Assembly: GCF_938045225.1 (NCBI RefSeq)
Contig: NZ_CALINL010000032.1
Coordinates: 1 to 15,170, forward strand
Length of the DNA: 15,170 bases
Direction of reading: 5' to 3'
Source of the DNA: an uncultured Campylobacter sp.
Lineage (GTDB): Bacteria > Campylobacterota > Campylobacteria > Campylobacterales > Campylobacteraceae
The position numbers and the translations under genes were made by a program. Below are positions 8,498-14,387 of the stretch, in pieces. A model generated the notes under the pieces. The model was not told the origin of the DNA, did not search any database, and worked only from the letters and a program-made list of their open reading frames with translations. Numbering within the stretch: position 1 is the stretch's first letter; every line of letters starts with the position of its first letter.

Positions 8498-8797
8498 CTA
8501 ACTAAGTTTACCTATTTCACTAAGGCTAGTGAATTCATTATCACCAATGATAATATGATCTAACACCGGTATTCCCATAAACTGACCTGCACTGACAAAT
8601 AACTTGGTAAGCCGTATATCTTCGTCACTAGGCCGGCTATCGCCAGATGGATGATTATGTATTAAGATAATGGCTGCCGCATTACAAGCTATGGCCTTCT
8701 TAAAAACAGCTCGCTGCTCTACGAGGCTAGATACTAAACCTCCATTCGAAATATGTTCTAACTGAATCAACTTATTCCGAGACGTTAACATAGCTGC
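8498..8797 (-). CDS. radC: RadC (JAB/MPN domain), C-terminal fragment
   Basis: About 100 residues matching the C-terminal JAB/MPN metalloprotease-like domain of RadC: MLTSRNKLIQLEHIS, then the metal-binding motif HNHPSGDSRPSDED (H144, H146, S154 and D157 of the joint frame, i.e. HxHx7Sx2D), and VLDHIIIG near the end. The UPF0758/RadC family is usually a little over 200 residues with an N-terminal helix-hairpin-helix part, which is missing here. The frame runs without a stop into the HIT segment at about 8797. Synteny with mreB downstream supports a Veillonella-type radC cut by the junction. The cellular role of RadC is unsettled despite its old link to DNA repair. A canonical VHPREVF stretch is here VEQRAVF. 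Confidence 0.85.
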   Translation of the reverse strand, partial: AAMLTSRNKLIQLEHISNGGLVSSLVEQRAVFKKAIACNAAAIILIHNHPSGDSRPSDEDIRLTKLFVSAGQFMGIPVLDHIIIGDNEFTSLSEIGKLS

Positions 8798-8806
8798 CGC
8801 ATTTAG
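8790..8806. other. Probable chimeric junction between two genomes
   Basis: Between about 8790 and 8806 the encoded protein changes from a HIT-family sequence ending ILKRELNA to RadC starting AAMLTSRN. To the right all genes have Campylobacter style (AAATTT-rich, ATGA overlaps); to the left all are a Veillonella-type cell-shape cluster. Both genes are truncated exactly here. I see no transposon, att site or direct repeat at the join, only a short GC-rich GCTGCCGC that might serve as microhomology. An assembly or ligation artefact is the simplest explanation. Confidence 0.85.
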
Positions 8807-9088
8807 CTCGCGTTTTAAAATTTTCACGCCCTCGCGCACGTAGGCGCTCATCTCAGACCACGTTTGCTCGTCTAGGCTTTCGATATTATCGGTATGCACG
8901 TAAGGTATCACCATAAAGTGCCCAGGCGTATACGGGTAGAGATTCATGATGCCAAAACACCGCTTTGCGCGAAACAAAACGCCAGTCTGCGCGTCTTTTT
9001 CCGGATGATTTACGACGTTGCAAAAGACGCAACCCTGCTCCTTTTTACCGAAATATTCGCTCCTCCACGGCGCGCAAATGTGCTCCAT
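8798..9088 (-). CDS. HIT-family protein, N-terminal fragment
   Basis: About 97 residues of a histidine-triad nucleotide hydrolase/transferase. The start EHICAPWRSEYF, the metal-binding-like CVFC (20-23), the strand pair FGIMNLYPYTPGHFMVIPYVH (45-65) and the helix with YVREGVKILKREL (83-95) follow the usual HIT order of the Campylobacter type. The catalytic HxHxH triad, which would come about 30-40 residues later, is missing because the frame turns into RadC. The ATG at 9088 is 1 base after the trpC stop, and its AAGGAGG site lies inside the last trpC codons. In the intact genome this would be a full gene of roughly 160 residues; as present it cannot be an active HIT enzyme. Confidence 0.85.
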
Positions 9089-9089
9089 C

Positions 9090-9875
9090 TCAGCCCTCCT
9101 TTACGGTTTTTACGGCTTTTGCCAAGTCCTCTTGCCTCATAAAATGCTCGCCTATCAAAAACGCGTCGGCTCCTTGCGCGTGTAGCTCTTTTAGCTGCGA
9201 GTGCTCGTAGATGCCGCTTTCTGCGACTATGACGCTTGCGTTTTTGATTTTAGAAAACAGCTTCTCGCAAAGACTCATATCCATCTCAAACGTACTTAAA
9301 TTTCGGTGATTTACCCCAACTATCTTTGCGCGCGCGAAATTTGACTTTTCTACATCCTCCTCGTCGTGCGTCTCGACCAAGGCCTCAAGCCCCAAAGAGC
9401 GCGCGTAATCAAGTAGCCGCTTTAGCTCATCGGCACCAAGAGCCTTCGCTATAAGTAGGATAAAATCGGCTCCGTAAATGAGCGCCTCTAAAATTTGATA
9501 CTCGTCTACGATAAAATCCTTGCGAAGTAGTGGCAGCGAGCTTGCCTGCCTGATGGCCGCCAAATACTCCAAATCTCCTTTAAAAAAATGCGGCTCGGTT
9601 AGAACCGAGATAGCGTTTGCGCCGCCTTTTTCATACTCTTTTGCTATCTCTACGGGCGCAAAATTTGGCCTTATTAGCCCCTTGCTAGGGCTTGCTTTTT
9701 TAACCTCGGCGATGATGCGATACGGCTCGTCTGCGCTGCTTTTTAGCGCCTTTACCGCGTCTTTTATCTCGCGCGGATTTTTCGCCGCGAGCTCTTGTAG
9801 TTTTTTAAAAGGCGTTTGCGATTTTCGCAAAGCCAAGTCTTCTTTGGCTTGCTTGATTATTTGATCTAGTATCAT
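9090..9875 (-). CDS. trpC: Indole-3-glycerol-phosphate synthase TrpC
   Basis: Cytoplasmic (beta/alpha)8-barrel enzyme that closes the indole ring from carboxyphenylamino-deoxyribulose phosphate, with loss of CO2 and water, in tryptophan synthesis. It has 261 residues, normal for a single-function enzyme. Active-site residues are in place: E57 and K59 in AEVKKASPSKG, K119 in LLRKDFIVD, E168 in EALVETH, N189 in GVNHRNL, and E219-S220 in VAESGI. The phosphate-binding end FLIGEHFM is also present. NHRNL replaces the more common NNRDL. No other trp gene is near; trpC sits between a TPR protein (4-base overlap) and a HIT gene (1-base gap). The AAGGG-like ribosome site is weak, so coupling to the upstream gene is likely. 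Confidence 0.96.
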   Translation of the reverse strand: MILDQIIKQAKEDLALRKSQTPFKKLQELAAKNPREIKDAVKALKSSADEPYRIIAEVKKASPSKGLIRPNFAPVEIAKEYEKGGANAISVLTEPHFFKGDLEYLAAIRQASSLPLLRKDFIVDEYQILEALIYGADFILLIAKALGADELKRLLDYARSLGLEALVETHDEEDVEKSNFARAKIVGVNHRNLSTFEMDMSLCEKLFSKIKNASVIVAESGIYEHSQLKELHAQGADAFLIGEHFMRQEDLAKAVKTVKEG

Positions 9876-11137
9876 CTTTTACCCTTTTTTAAGCACTCTT
9901 TGATAGCGTTTATATGCTCTTTGCCCTCGGGCGAATTTACAAATTCCTCGTCGTGCAGGACTTGTTGCATTATCTCGTCGGCCTTTTTGCACTCGCCTAG
10001 CTTATAGTATCCCCACGCTAGCGAGTCTAGATAAAACACGGATCCCGGCTCTAGCTCGAGGGCTTTATTTACCAGATCTATTCCCTTTTTCGCGTCTATA
10101 TCGTGGTCGATGAGTAGGTAGCCGTAGTAGTTTAGATATAGTGCATTATTTAGTTTTACGGCCGATTTTTCAAAGTTGGCGATCACTTGTTTGAGGCTAT
10201 CTTTATCTATCTTTTTGGTTTGTTTATCCGTATCTCTTTCGTACTGATATATCGCCATTTTGGCTTGATATTCGAGATTAAAGCTCTTATCGAAAGCCTC
10301 CTGCGCCTTTTTGTATGCCTTGGCAAAATCCCCCGTCGCGGCGTAAAGATCCATCAAAGCATCGTCGTTATATGAGTATTTTTGTAAAAATTTGATCGCC
10401 GCGTCGTAGTTTTTTTGAAAAACATAGACGCCGAGCGCTTTTTCGAGATAGATTTTTTCTTTCGTTGTTTCAAAAAGACCCTCGTAAACATCGATCATAT
10501 CTGAGTAGCGGCCGTCCTGTGCGTAGATATCTACTAGCGCCGTGCAAGTCTCGACCTCGCAGCCGTCGATACGGCGCGAGCTCTCTAGCTGCCTGATCGC
10601 CTCTTTTTTGTCGTTCATTTTATTGTATAAAAGATCGACTATTCGCAGTAGATTTTCCACGCTCCTATCCAGCTCGTACGCGCGCTCTAGCTCGCCCAGA
10701 GCGGCTTTGTTATCGTTTTGCATCGAGTAGACGGCAGAGAGCATGACATGGTTTTTAGAGACGTCCTCTTTTTTGACGAGATCTTTCATTATCTTTGCGG
10801 CTTCGTCTAGTTTGTTTTCGCTCATCAAATTTGCGCCCTGTATACGAAGCACGTCCACGTCGTCTTTTAGCACCTTTTGGCTGAGCGCTAAAATGCTTTT
10901 AAAATTTACGTTTTTAGAAAAAAACGCGAGCCTGAGCGCCTCTTTTAGATAGTCCGTGTTTTTAGTTTTTTCGTAAAGCTGCTCGTAAAGCTCGGTCGCC
11001 TCGTCGTGTTTGGCGTTTTCCACCGCCAAAAGCGCCTTGATAACGTATAAATTCTCGTCAAAGCCGTCTTTGGCGGTAGCAAAACAAACAAGCAAGGCCG
11101 CCAATATAAATTTTAAAATCGCCTTATTCCCGCGCAT
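9872..11137 (-). CDS. Exported TPR-repeat protein
   Basis: A 421-residue protein with an N-terminal signal peptide: basic MRGNK, a hydrophobic core, and a likely signal-peptidase I site after ATA (20-22). A cysteine at 18 sits in LLVC, but the valine before it makes a lipobox unlikely. The rest is helical with repeated tetratricopeptide-like units, for example AVENAKHDEATELYEQLYEKT, GELERAYELDRSVENLLR, AIRQLESSRRIDG and the C-terminal LELEPGSVFYLDSLAWGYYKLGECKKADEIMQQ. Such proteins act as periplasmic or outer-membrane scaffolds; I cannot name the partner. The ATG has a GGAGA site inside the end of the preceding gene, giving a 25-base overlap. The stop overlaps trpC by 4 bases. Confidence 0.85.
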   Translation of the reverse strand: MRGNKAILKFILAALLVCFATAKDGFDENLYVIKALLAVENAKHDEATELYEQLYEKTKNTDYLKEALRLAFFSKNVNFKSILALSQKVLKDDVDVLRIQGANLMSENKLDEAAKIMKDLVKKEDVSKNHVMLSAVYSMQNDNKAALGELERAYELDRSVENLLRIVDLLYNKMNDKKEAIRQLESSRRIDGCEVETCTALVDIYAQDGRYSDMIDVYEGLFETTKEKIYLEKALGVYVFQKNYDAAIKFLQKYSYNDDALMDLYAATGDFAKAYKKAQEAFDKSFNLEYQAKMAIYQYERDTDKQTKKIDKDSLKQVIANFEKSAVKLNNALYLNYYGYLLIDHDIDAKKGIDLVNKALELEPGSVFYLDSLAWGYYKLGECKKADEIMQQVLHDEEFVNSPEGKEHINAIKECLKKGKR

Positions 11138-11490
11138 TCTTTCTCCAATTCATTGATTTTATCCTTAAAATAGTCCCAAAACGGAAAGGTGCGGCACTGG
11201 CTCGGTCGAAAGTCGTAAACCGAGCAGTTTTTTGCCGTTTCGTCAAAAAATACGCACGCAAATCCACCGTCGTAGGGCTTTTCTTTGAGGCTAAATTTAT
11301 ATCCGAATTTATCCAAAAATCGTGATCTAAACTCGTCTTCTCTCATTTTTAGATGCTCCGCTAGCGCTGAAATTTCTGCCGAGCTTATCCATATATAGCC
11401 GCTCTCGCCGGTGCAGCATTTACCGCCGCACAGCTCGCACTTGCTAGCGTCAAATTCATAACCAAAGCCGCTTCGTCTTAGCAAACTCAC
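11113..11490 (-). CDS. YkgJ-type cysteine-cluster protein
   Basis: A 125-residue cytoplasmic protein with the cysteine pattern of the YkgJ/UPF0153 family, thought to bind zinc or iron: C18, C21, C25 and C26 (CELCGGKCC), then C79 (GFACVFF), C89 (NCSVYDFRPSQC) and C99, with a further C119. The stretch VYDFRPSQCRTFPFW is highly typical of the family. The start is a GTG that overlaps the stop of the methyltransferase gene as GTGA, with GGAG just upstream. The last 25 bases overlap the TPR gene. The function of the family is not well established; a role in metal binding or protein modification is inference. Confidence 0.85.
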   Translation of the reverse strand: MSLLRRSGFGYEFDASKCELCGGKCCTGESGYIWISSAEISALAEHLKMREDEFRSRFLDKFGYKFSLKEKPYDGGFACVFFDETAKNCSVYDFRPSQCRTFPFWDYFKDKINELEKECAGIRRF

Positions 11491-12182
11491 TCCGCCGCGT
11501 CCTTGCTTTGCGTATTTGCAGTAGCGAAAATTTCAACCGCCTTTTTACTATAAACGCCGCCTTCAAAAACAAAAATCGGCGGTAAAATTTGAGTCAAGGA
11601 TTTTGAGCTTTTTTTAGCCTCGATTAGGGCCAAATTTGCCGCGCCGTCCGCTTTTGGATACACTAAGCAAAGCCTAGTAAGCGTAAATTTAAACTCGCTC
11701 AAACAAAGCAAAATTTCAGATATACGCTTAGCGTCGTAGCAAAAGCTAAAAACTCCGCGCGGCTTTAGGAGCGAATTTGCGCTACCCGCAAGCTTACTAA
11801 GAGGTAAATTTTCGCTATATCTAGCGGTGCGAAGGTGTTCGTTTTCGCTTTTTTTCGCGCCGTCGTGATAAAAAGGCGGGTTTGAGACGATGAGATCATA
11901 TCTTTTTTCGCTCTTAAATTTAGCAAAATCAGCCGTTATGAACTCGGCTTCAAGTCTGTTTTGGCTAGCGTTTGCGCCGGCTAAATTTACGTTAGCTTCT
12001 AAAATATCAAGCAAGCTAAGCGAAATTTTGGGAAAATCGCGCTTTAAAAGTAGCCCCAAAATACCGCTACCGCAGCCAACCTCTAGCACCTCGCCGCGCA
12101 CTCCGCCCTCACGGATAAAGTCATACAAAAACATCGTATCGCTGTTGTAGCGGTAGCCATTTTTGGGCTGAGTGATTATCAT
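11487..12182 (-). CDS. tRNA1(Val) A37 N6-methyltransferase-like protein
   Basis: Class I SAM-dependent methyltransferase of the TrmN6/YfiC type, which methylates N6 of adenosine 37 in tRNA1(Val). It has 231 residues. The early QPKNGYRYNSDTMFLYDF (5-22) is the usual lead-in of this family. Motif I is VLEVGCGSGILGLLL (32-46), the acidic end of strand 2 is LLDI (57-60), and the catalytic motif IV NPPFY is at 101-105, which points to an amino group on adenine as the target. The C-terminal part has VYPKADGAANLALIEAKK. The ATG overlaps the stop of the coiled-coil gene by 4 bases (ATGA) and its own stop overlaps the next gene by 4. The tRNA target is inferred from the family; another N6-adenine or glutamine methyltransferase is less likely. 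Confidence 0.85.
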   Translation of the reverse strand: MIITQPKNGYRYNSDTMFLYDFIREGGVRGEVLEVGCGSGILGLLLKRDFPKISLSLLDILEANVNLAGANASQNRLEAEFITADFAKFKSEKRYDLIVSNPPFYHDGAKKSENEHLRTARYSENLPLSKLAGSANSLLKPRGVFSFCYDAKRISEILLCLSEFKFTLTRLCLVYPKADGAANLALIEAKKSSKSLTQILPPIFVFEGGVYSKKAVEIFATANTQSKDAAE

Positions 12183-13639
12183 CTATATACCTTGATGATA
12201 AATCCTTGCTTATCCTGAGAGGTGATGATGTCATTGCTGTACGATATGCGCGAAAAGTCGCCGAATTCATCTTTTATCATCTCGCCGGCAACCTTGGCGC
12301 GCTCCTTGCCGATACCGAAATTTGCGTATGAGTCGATTTTTTCAAGTTCGTCTTGCGGGATCACTTTTGCCGCTTTTGACGTTGCGATAAAGTTACCGCG
12401 GCTAACTATCGGCGTGATTTCAAAATAATAATTTGAATTATAATTCTGCAAAAAGTCGCTTACTTTATTTTTGCAAACTTGCGTCGGTCTGTCTGAGCCT
12501 GCGCTCATATCAGAACACTCGACGGATGCGATGAAAACTACCTTTTTAGGCACTTCGGCTCTAAAATTTAGCTGGATGATCTTTTTTAGATTTTCATTTT
12601 CGCTCATCAGCTCTTCATTTTTGGTTAGTATCTGCGCCACTTCGCCCTTTGCGATGTTTTTTTGCGTACTTGTTTTAGCTAAATTTTCCTTCGTGTCGCT
12701 TAGATCTTTAGCTCCGTCTTGTATCTGTTTTCTTAGAGTCGCGAGCTCTGCGTTTTTTTGCGTCAAAAGCTCATTTAAAGCGTCTAGTCGCTCTTTATTT
12801 TCCTTGGCTGTTTTGATGTCGTTTTCAACTAAAGTCGTGATTTTGTTGTTTAAAATTTTATAGTTTTGGATATTTTTTTTGCTCGCGGCGATCTCGTCTG
12901 CCAGCAACTCTTTTTGAACGCCCAGGGACTCGTTTAGCTCGGCAACCTTAGCCTCCGCACTTTGCAGCGAGCTATCTTTTTGCAAAATTTGATTTTCTAG
13001 TTCATAAATTTTACTCTTTAGTTCCGCCACGTTTTGCTCGGTTTCTTGGCGCTCGTTTTTAATCTGATTTTTTAGCTTTTCAAGCTCGGTTTTATATATA
13101 GCCTCGTTTTGTTCAATCTCTTTTGCAAATCCTTGTTTTTCTTTCTCGAGCTTTGCGGCTAACTCTTTGTTTGTCGCATTTAGCTCATCGTTTATCGCTT
13201 TTAGTTTAGCTTTTGACTCGGCTTTTTTGTTTGCGTTTTCAAGGCTCACTTCAAGCTCGCTTATTTTTTTCTTGTCCGCGTCTTGTTCTTTTTCTAGGGC
13301 GGCGATCCTATTTTTAGATAAATTTTGAGCATTTAGAGCCTGAGCGTTGTATTCGCTAGCGATCCTTTTTATCTCGCTATCTTTTAGGCCTAGCTCGTTT
13401 GCGAGCCTAGCATTTTCGCTCTTTAGTTTTGCAGTCTCTTCGTTTGCCGTTCTTAGTTCGCTTTCAAATTTAGCCTTACTAGATAGCGCTTCGCTTTTTA
13501 GCTCGTCGTTTTGAGCTTCGAGCCGTTTTAGTGCATTTTGGCTCTCGTTTTGCGTTTTAGCGCTTGATTTGTCAAATTCACTCTGCTTTTTTTCAAGCTC
13601 GGCTTTTAGAGTTTTGATCTCGCTACGAAGCGAAGTCAA
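12179..13639 (-). CDS. Long coiled-coil protein with a small C-terminal domain
   Basis: A 486-residue protein. Residues 1 to about 355 are nearly unbroken charged heptads rich in Lys, Glu, Ala, Leu and Asn, a long coiled coil. A globular part follows from about 360: a strand KKVVFIASVEC, two cysteines near 375 and 389, and then NFGIGKERAKVAGEMIKDEF (440-459), which recalls the N-x-x-L-S-x-x-RA-x-x-V helix of OmpA-like peptidoglycan-binding domains. The only usable start in this frame is a TTG at 13639; no ATG or GTG occurs between it and the upstream stop near 13731, and the ribosome site (TTAGAG) is poor. No signal peptide or membrane segment is visible, which is odd if the C-terminal domain meets the cell wall. 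It is the first gene of the minus-strand operon. Similarity of coiled coils to myosin or Uso1 would be compositional only. Confidence 0.75.
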   Translation of the reverse strand: MTSLRSEIKTLKAELEKKQSEFDKSSAKTQNESQNALKRLEAQNDELKSEALSSKAKFESELRTANEETAKLKSENARLANELGLKDSEIKRIASEYNAQALNAQNLSKNRIAALEKEQDADKKKISELEVSLENANKKAESKAKLKAINDELNATNKELAAKLEKEKQGFAKEIEQNEAIYKTELEKLKNQIKNERQETEQNVAELKSKIYELENQILQKDSSLQSAEAKVAELNESLGVQKELLADEIAASKKNIQNYKILNNKITTLVENDIKTAKENKERLDALNELLTQKNAELATLRKQIQDGAKDLSDTKENLAKTSTQKNIAKGEVAQILTKNEELMSENENLKKIIQLNFRAEVPKKVVFIASVECSDMSAGSDRPTQVCKNKVSDFLQNYNSNYYFEITPIVSRGNFIATSKAAKVIPQDELEKIDSYANFGIGKERAKVAGEMIKDEFGDFSRISYSNDIITSQDKQGFIIKVYR

Positions 13640-13670
13640 ATTTTGCTCTAAATTTTTATTTTTAGGAAAA

Positions 13671-13676
13671 ATTTTA
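13671..13676 (-). promoter_or_regulatory. Candidate -10 box for the coiled-coil operon
   Basis: Minus-strand TAAAAT lies about 32 bases upstream of the TTG start at 13639. Epsilonproteobacterial sigma-70 promoters rely on a TAWAAT -10 with little -35 conservation, so this is plausible. It faces the lemA promoter across the inverted-repeat region. Confidence 0.35.
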
Positions 13677-13680
13677 GGTA

Positions 13681-13734
13681 TGTGTTTAACACAATGTAAA
13701 ATACATTTAAAAATTATTACTTTTAAATGTATTT
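13681..13734. repeat. Perfect inverted repeat and palindrome in divergent promoter region
   Basis: AAATACATTTAAAA (13699-13712) and TTTTAAATGTATTT (13721-13734) form a perfect 14-bp inverted repeat around an 8-base spacer. Beside it is TGTGTTTAACACA (13681-13693), a palindrome with 6-bp arms, and AATGTA-AAA-TACATT (13693-13707). The right arm ends 6 bases before the lemA -10 box and the group lies between two divergent genes, so it looks like operator DNA more than a terminator. It could also fold as an AT-rich hairpin. Confidence 0.6.
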
Positions 13735-13739
13735 AGATG

Positions 13740-13745
13740 TATAAT
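13740..13745 (+). promoter_or_regulatory. -10 box of the lemA promoter
   Basis: A perfect TATAAT sits 31 bases before the lemA ATG at 13776. This also argues against the in-frame ATG at 13737 as the translation start, because that codon would overlap the promoter. The -35 region would fall in the inverted repeat. Confidence 0.6.
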
Positions 13746-13775
13746 GGAGATAGAAAATATTTTCAAGGAGCACTC

Positions 13776-14369
13776 ATGAAAAATCTAGTCGCTTTTCTAG
13801 TTATCCTAGGTATCATCGGCGGTATCGCCCTTAAGTACGTTAATGCCTTCCCCGTACTTGACGAAACGGTCAAGGAAAAGTGGGCTCAGGTGCAAAACCA
13901 ATACAAACGCCGCGCCGATCTTATCCCAAATTTAGTAAAAACGGTTCAGGGCTATGCCAGCCACGAGGAGAGCGTGTTTAAAGAAGTAACCGAAGCTAGA
14001 AGCAAGGCCTCTCAGATGACGATCGACGTTAGCTCGTTAGACGATCCCGCTAAGCTAAAAGAGTTTGAAAACGCTCAAAAAACTCTAGGCGGCGCGTTAT
14101 CTAGGCTAATGGCAATCACCGAGAACTATCCGCAGTTAAAAGCCGATCAAAATTTCCTCTCCCTTCAAAGTCAGCTTGAAGGTACGGAAAATCGCATCGC
14201 GGTCGCTAGAAAGGACTATATCGCAGCGGTCAAGGACTATAACATCGCCCTTCGCAAGATACCGGATAAGTTTATAGCCGCGATTTTTTATCCAGAGCTC
14301 AAACCGCGCGTGACGTTTGAAGCAAGCGAAGCCGAACAAAGCGCACCGGACGTATCCTTCGCCAAATAA
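13776..14369 (+). CDS. lemA: LemA family protein
   Basis: A 197-residue membrane-anchored helical protein. One N-terminal membrane segment (about 3-20) is followed by the conserved LemA stretch: YVNAFPVLDETVKEKWAQV, then NQYKRRADLIPNLVKTVQGYA (41-61) and HEESVFKEVTEARSKA. Further on are LGGALSRLMAITENYPQLKADQNF and the C-terminal helix with ENRIAVARKDY. The start at 13776 is chosen because AAGGAG lies 5 bases upstream and the membrane segment then begins at once; an earlier ATG at 13737 overlaps the promoter. The cellular function of LemA is not settled. The next gene, 18 bases on, encodes a TPM-domain protein; LemA and TPM genes are often neighbours, suggesting one membrane-associated process. 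Confidence 0.93.
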   Translation: MKNLVAFLVILGIIGGIALKYVNAFPVLDETVKEKWAQVQNQYKRRADLIPNLVKTVQGYASHEESVFKEVTEARSKASQMTIDVSSLDDPAKLKEFENAQKTLGGALSRLMAITENYPQLKADQNFLSLQSQLEGTENRIAVARKDYIAAVKDYNIALRKIPDKFIAAIFYPELKPRVTFEASEAEQSAPDVSFAK

Positions 14370-14387
14370 CCCAACCAAGGCACAAAA

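Noticed and set aside
8498..9088. A natural HIT-JAB bifunctional enzyme
   Set aside because: The HIT triad is absent, RadC is truncated, and the whole gene neighbourhood changes phylum-style at the same point. A chimera explains everything.
8798..9088. Lateral transfer of a Campylobacter block into a Veillonella chromosome
   Set aside because: No integrase, insertion sequence, tRNA or direct repeat marks the boundary, and only one boundary is in the window; an artefact needs fewer assumptions, though the second boundary cannot be checked here.
9872..11137. TPR protein as a lipoprotein
   Set aside because: LLVC has Val at -1 to the cysteine, where a lipobox needs Gly, Ala or Ser; ATA at 20-22 is a better signal-peptidase I site.
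12179..13639. Homology of the coiled-coil protein to SMC, myosin or Uso1
   Set aside because: The likeness is heptad composition only; no ATPase head or Walker motif is visible.
13737..13775. ATG at 13737 as start of lemA
   Set aside because: It overlaps the TATAAT box and adds 13 polar residues before the membrane segment; the ATG at 13776 has AAGGAG.
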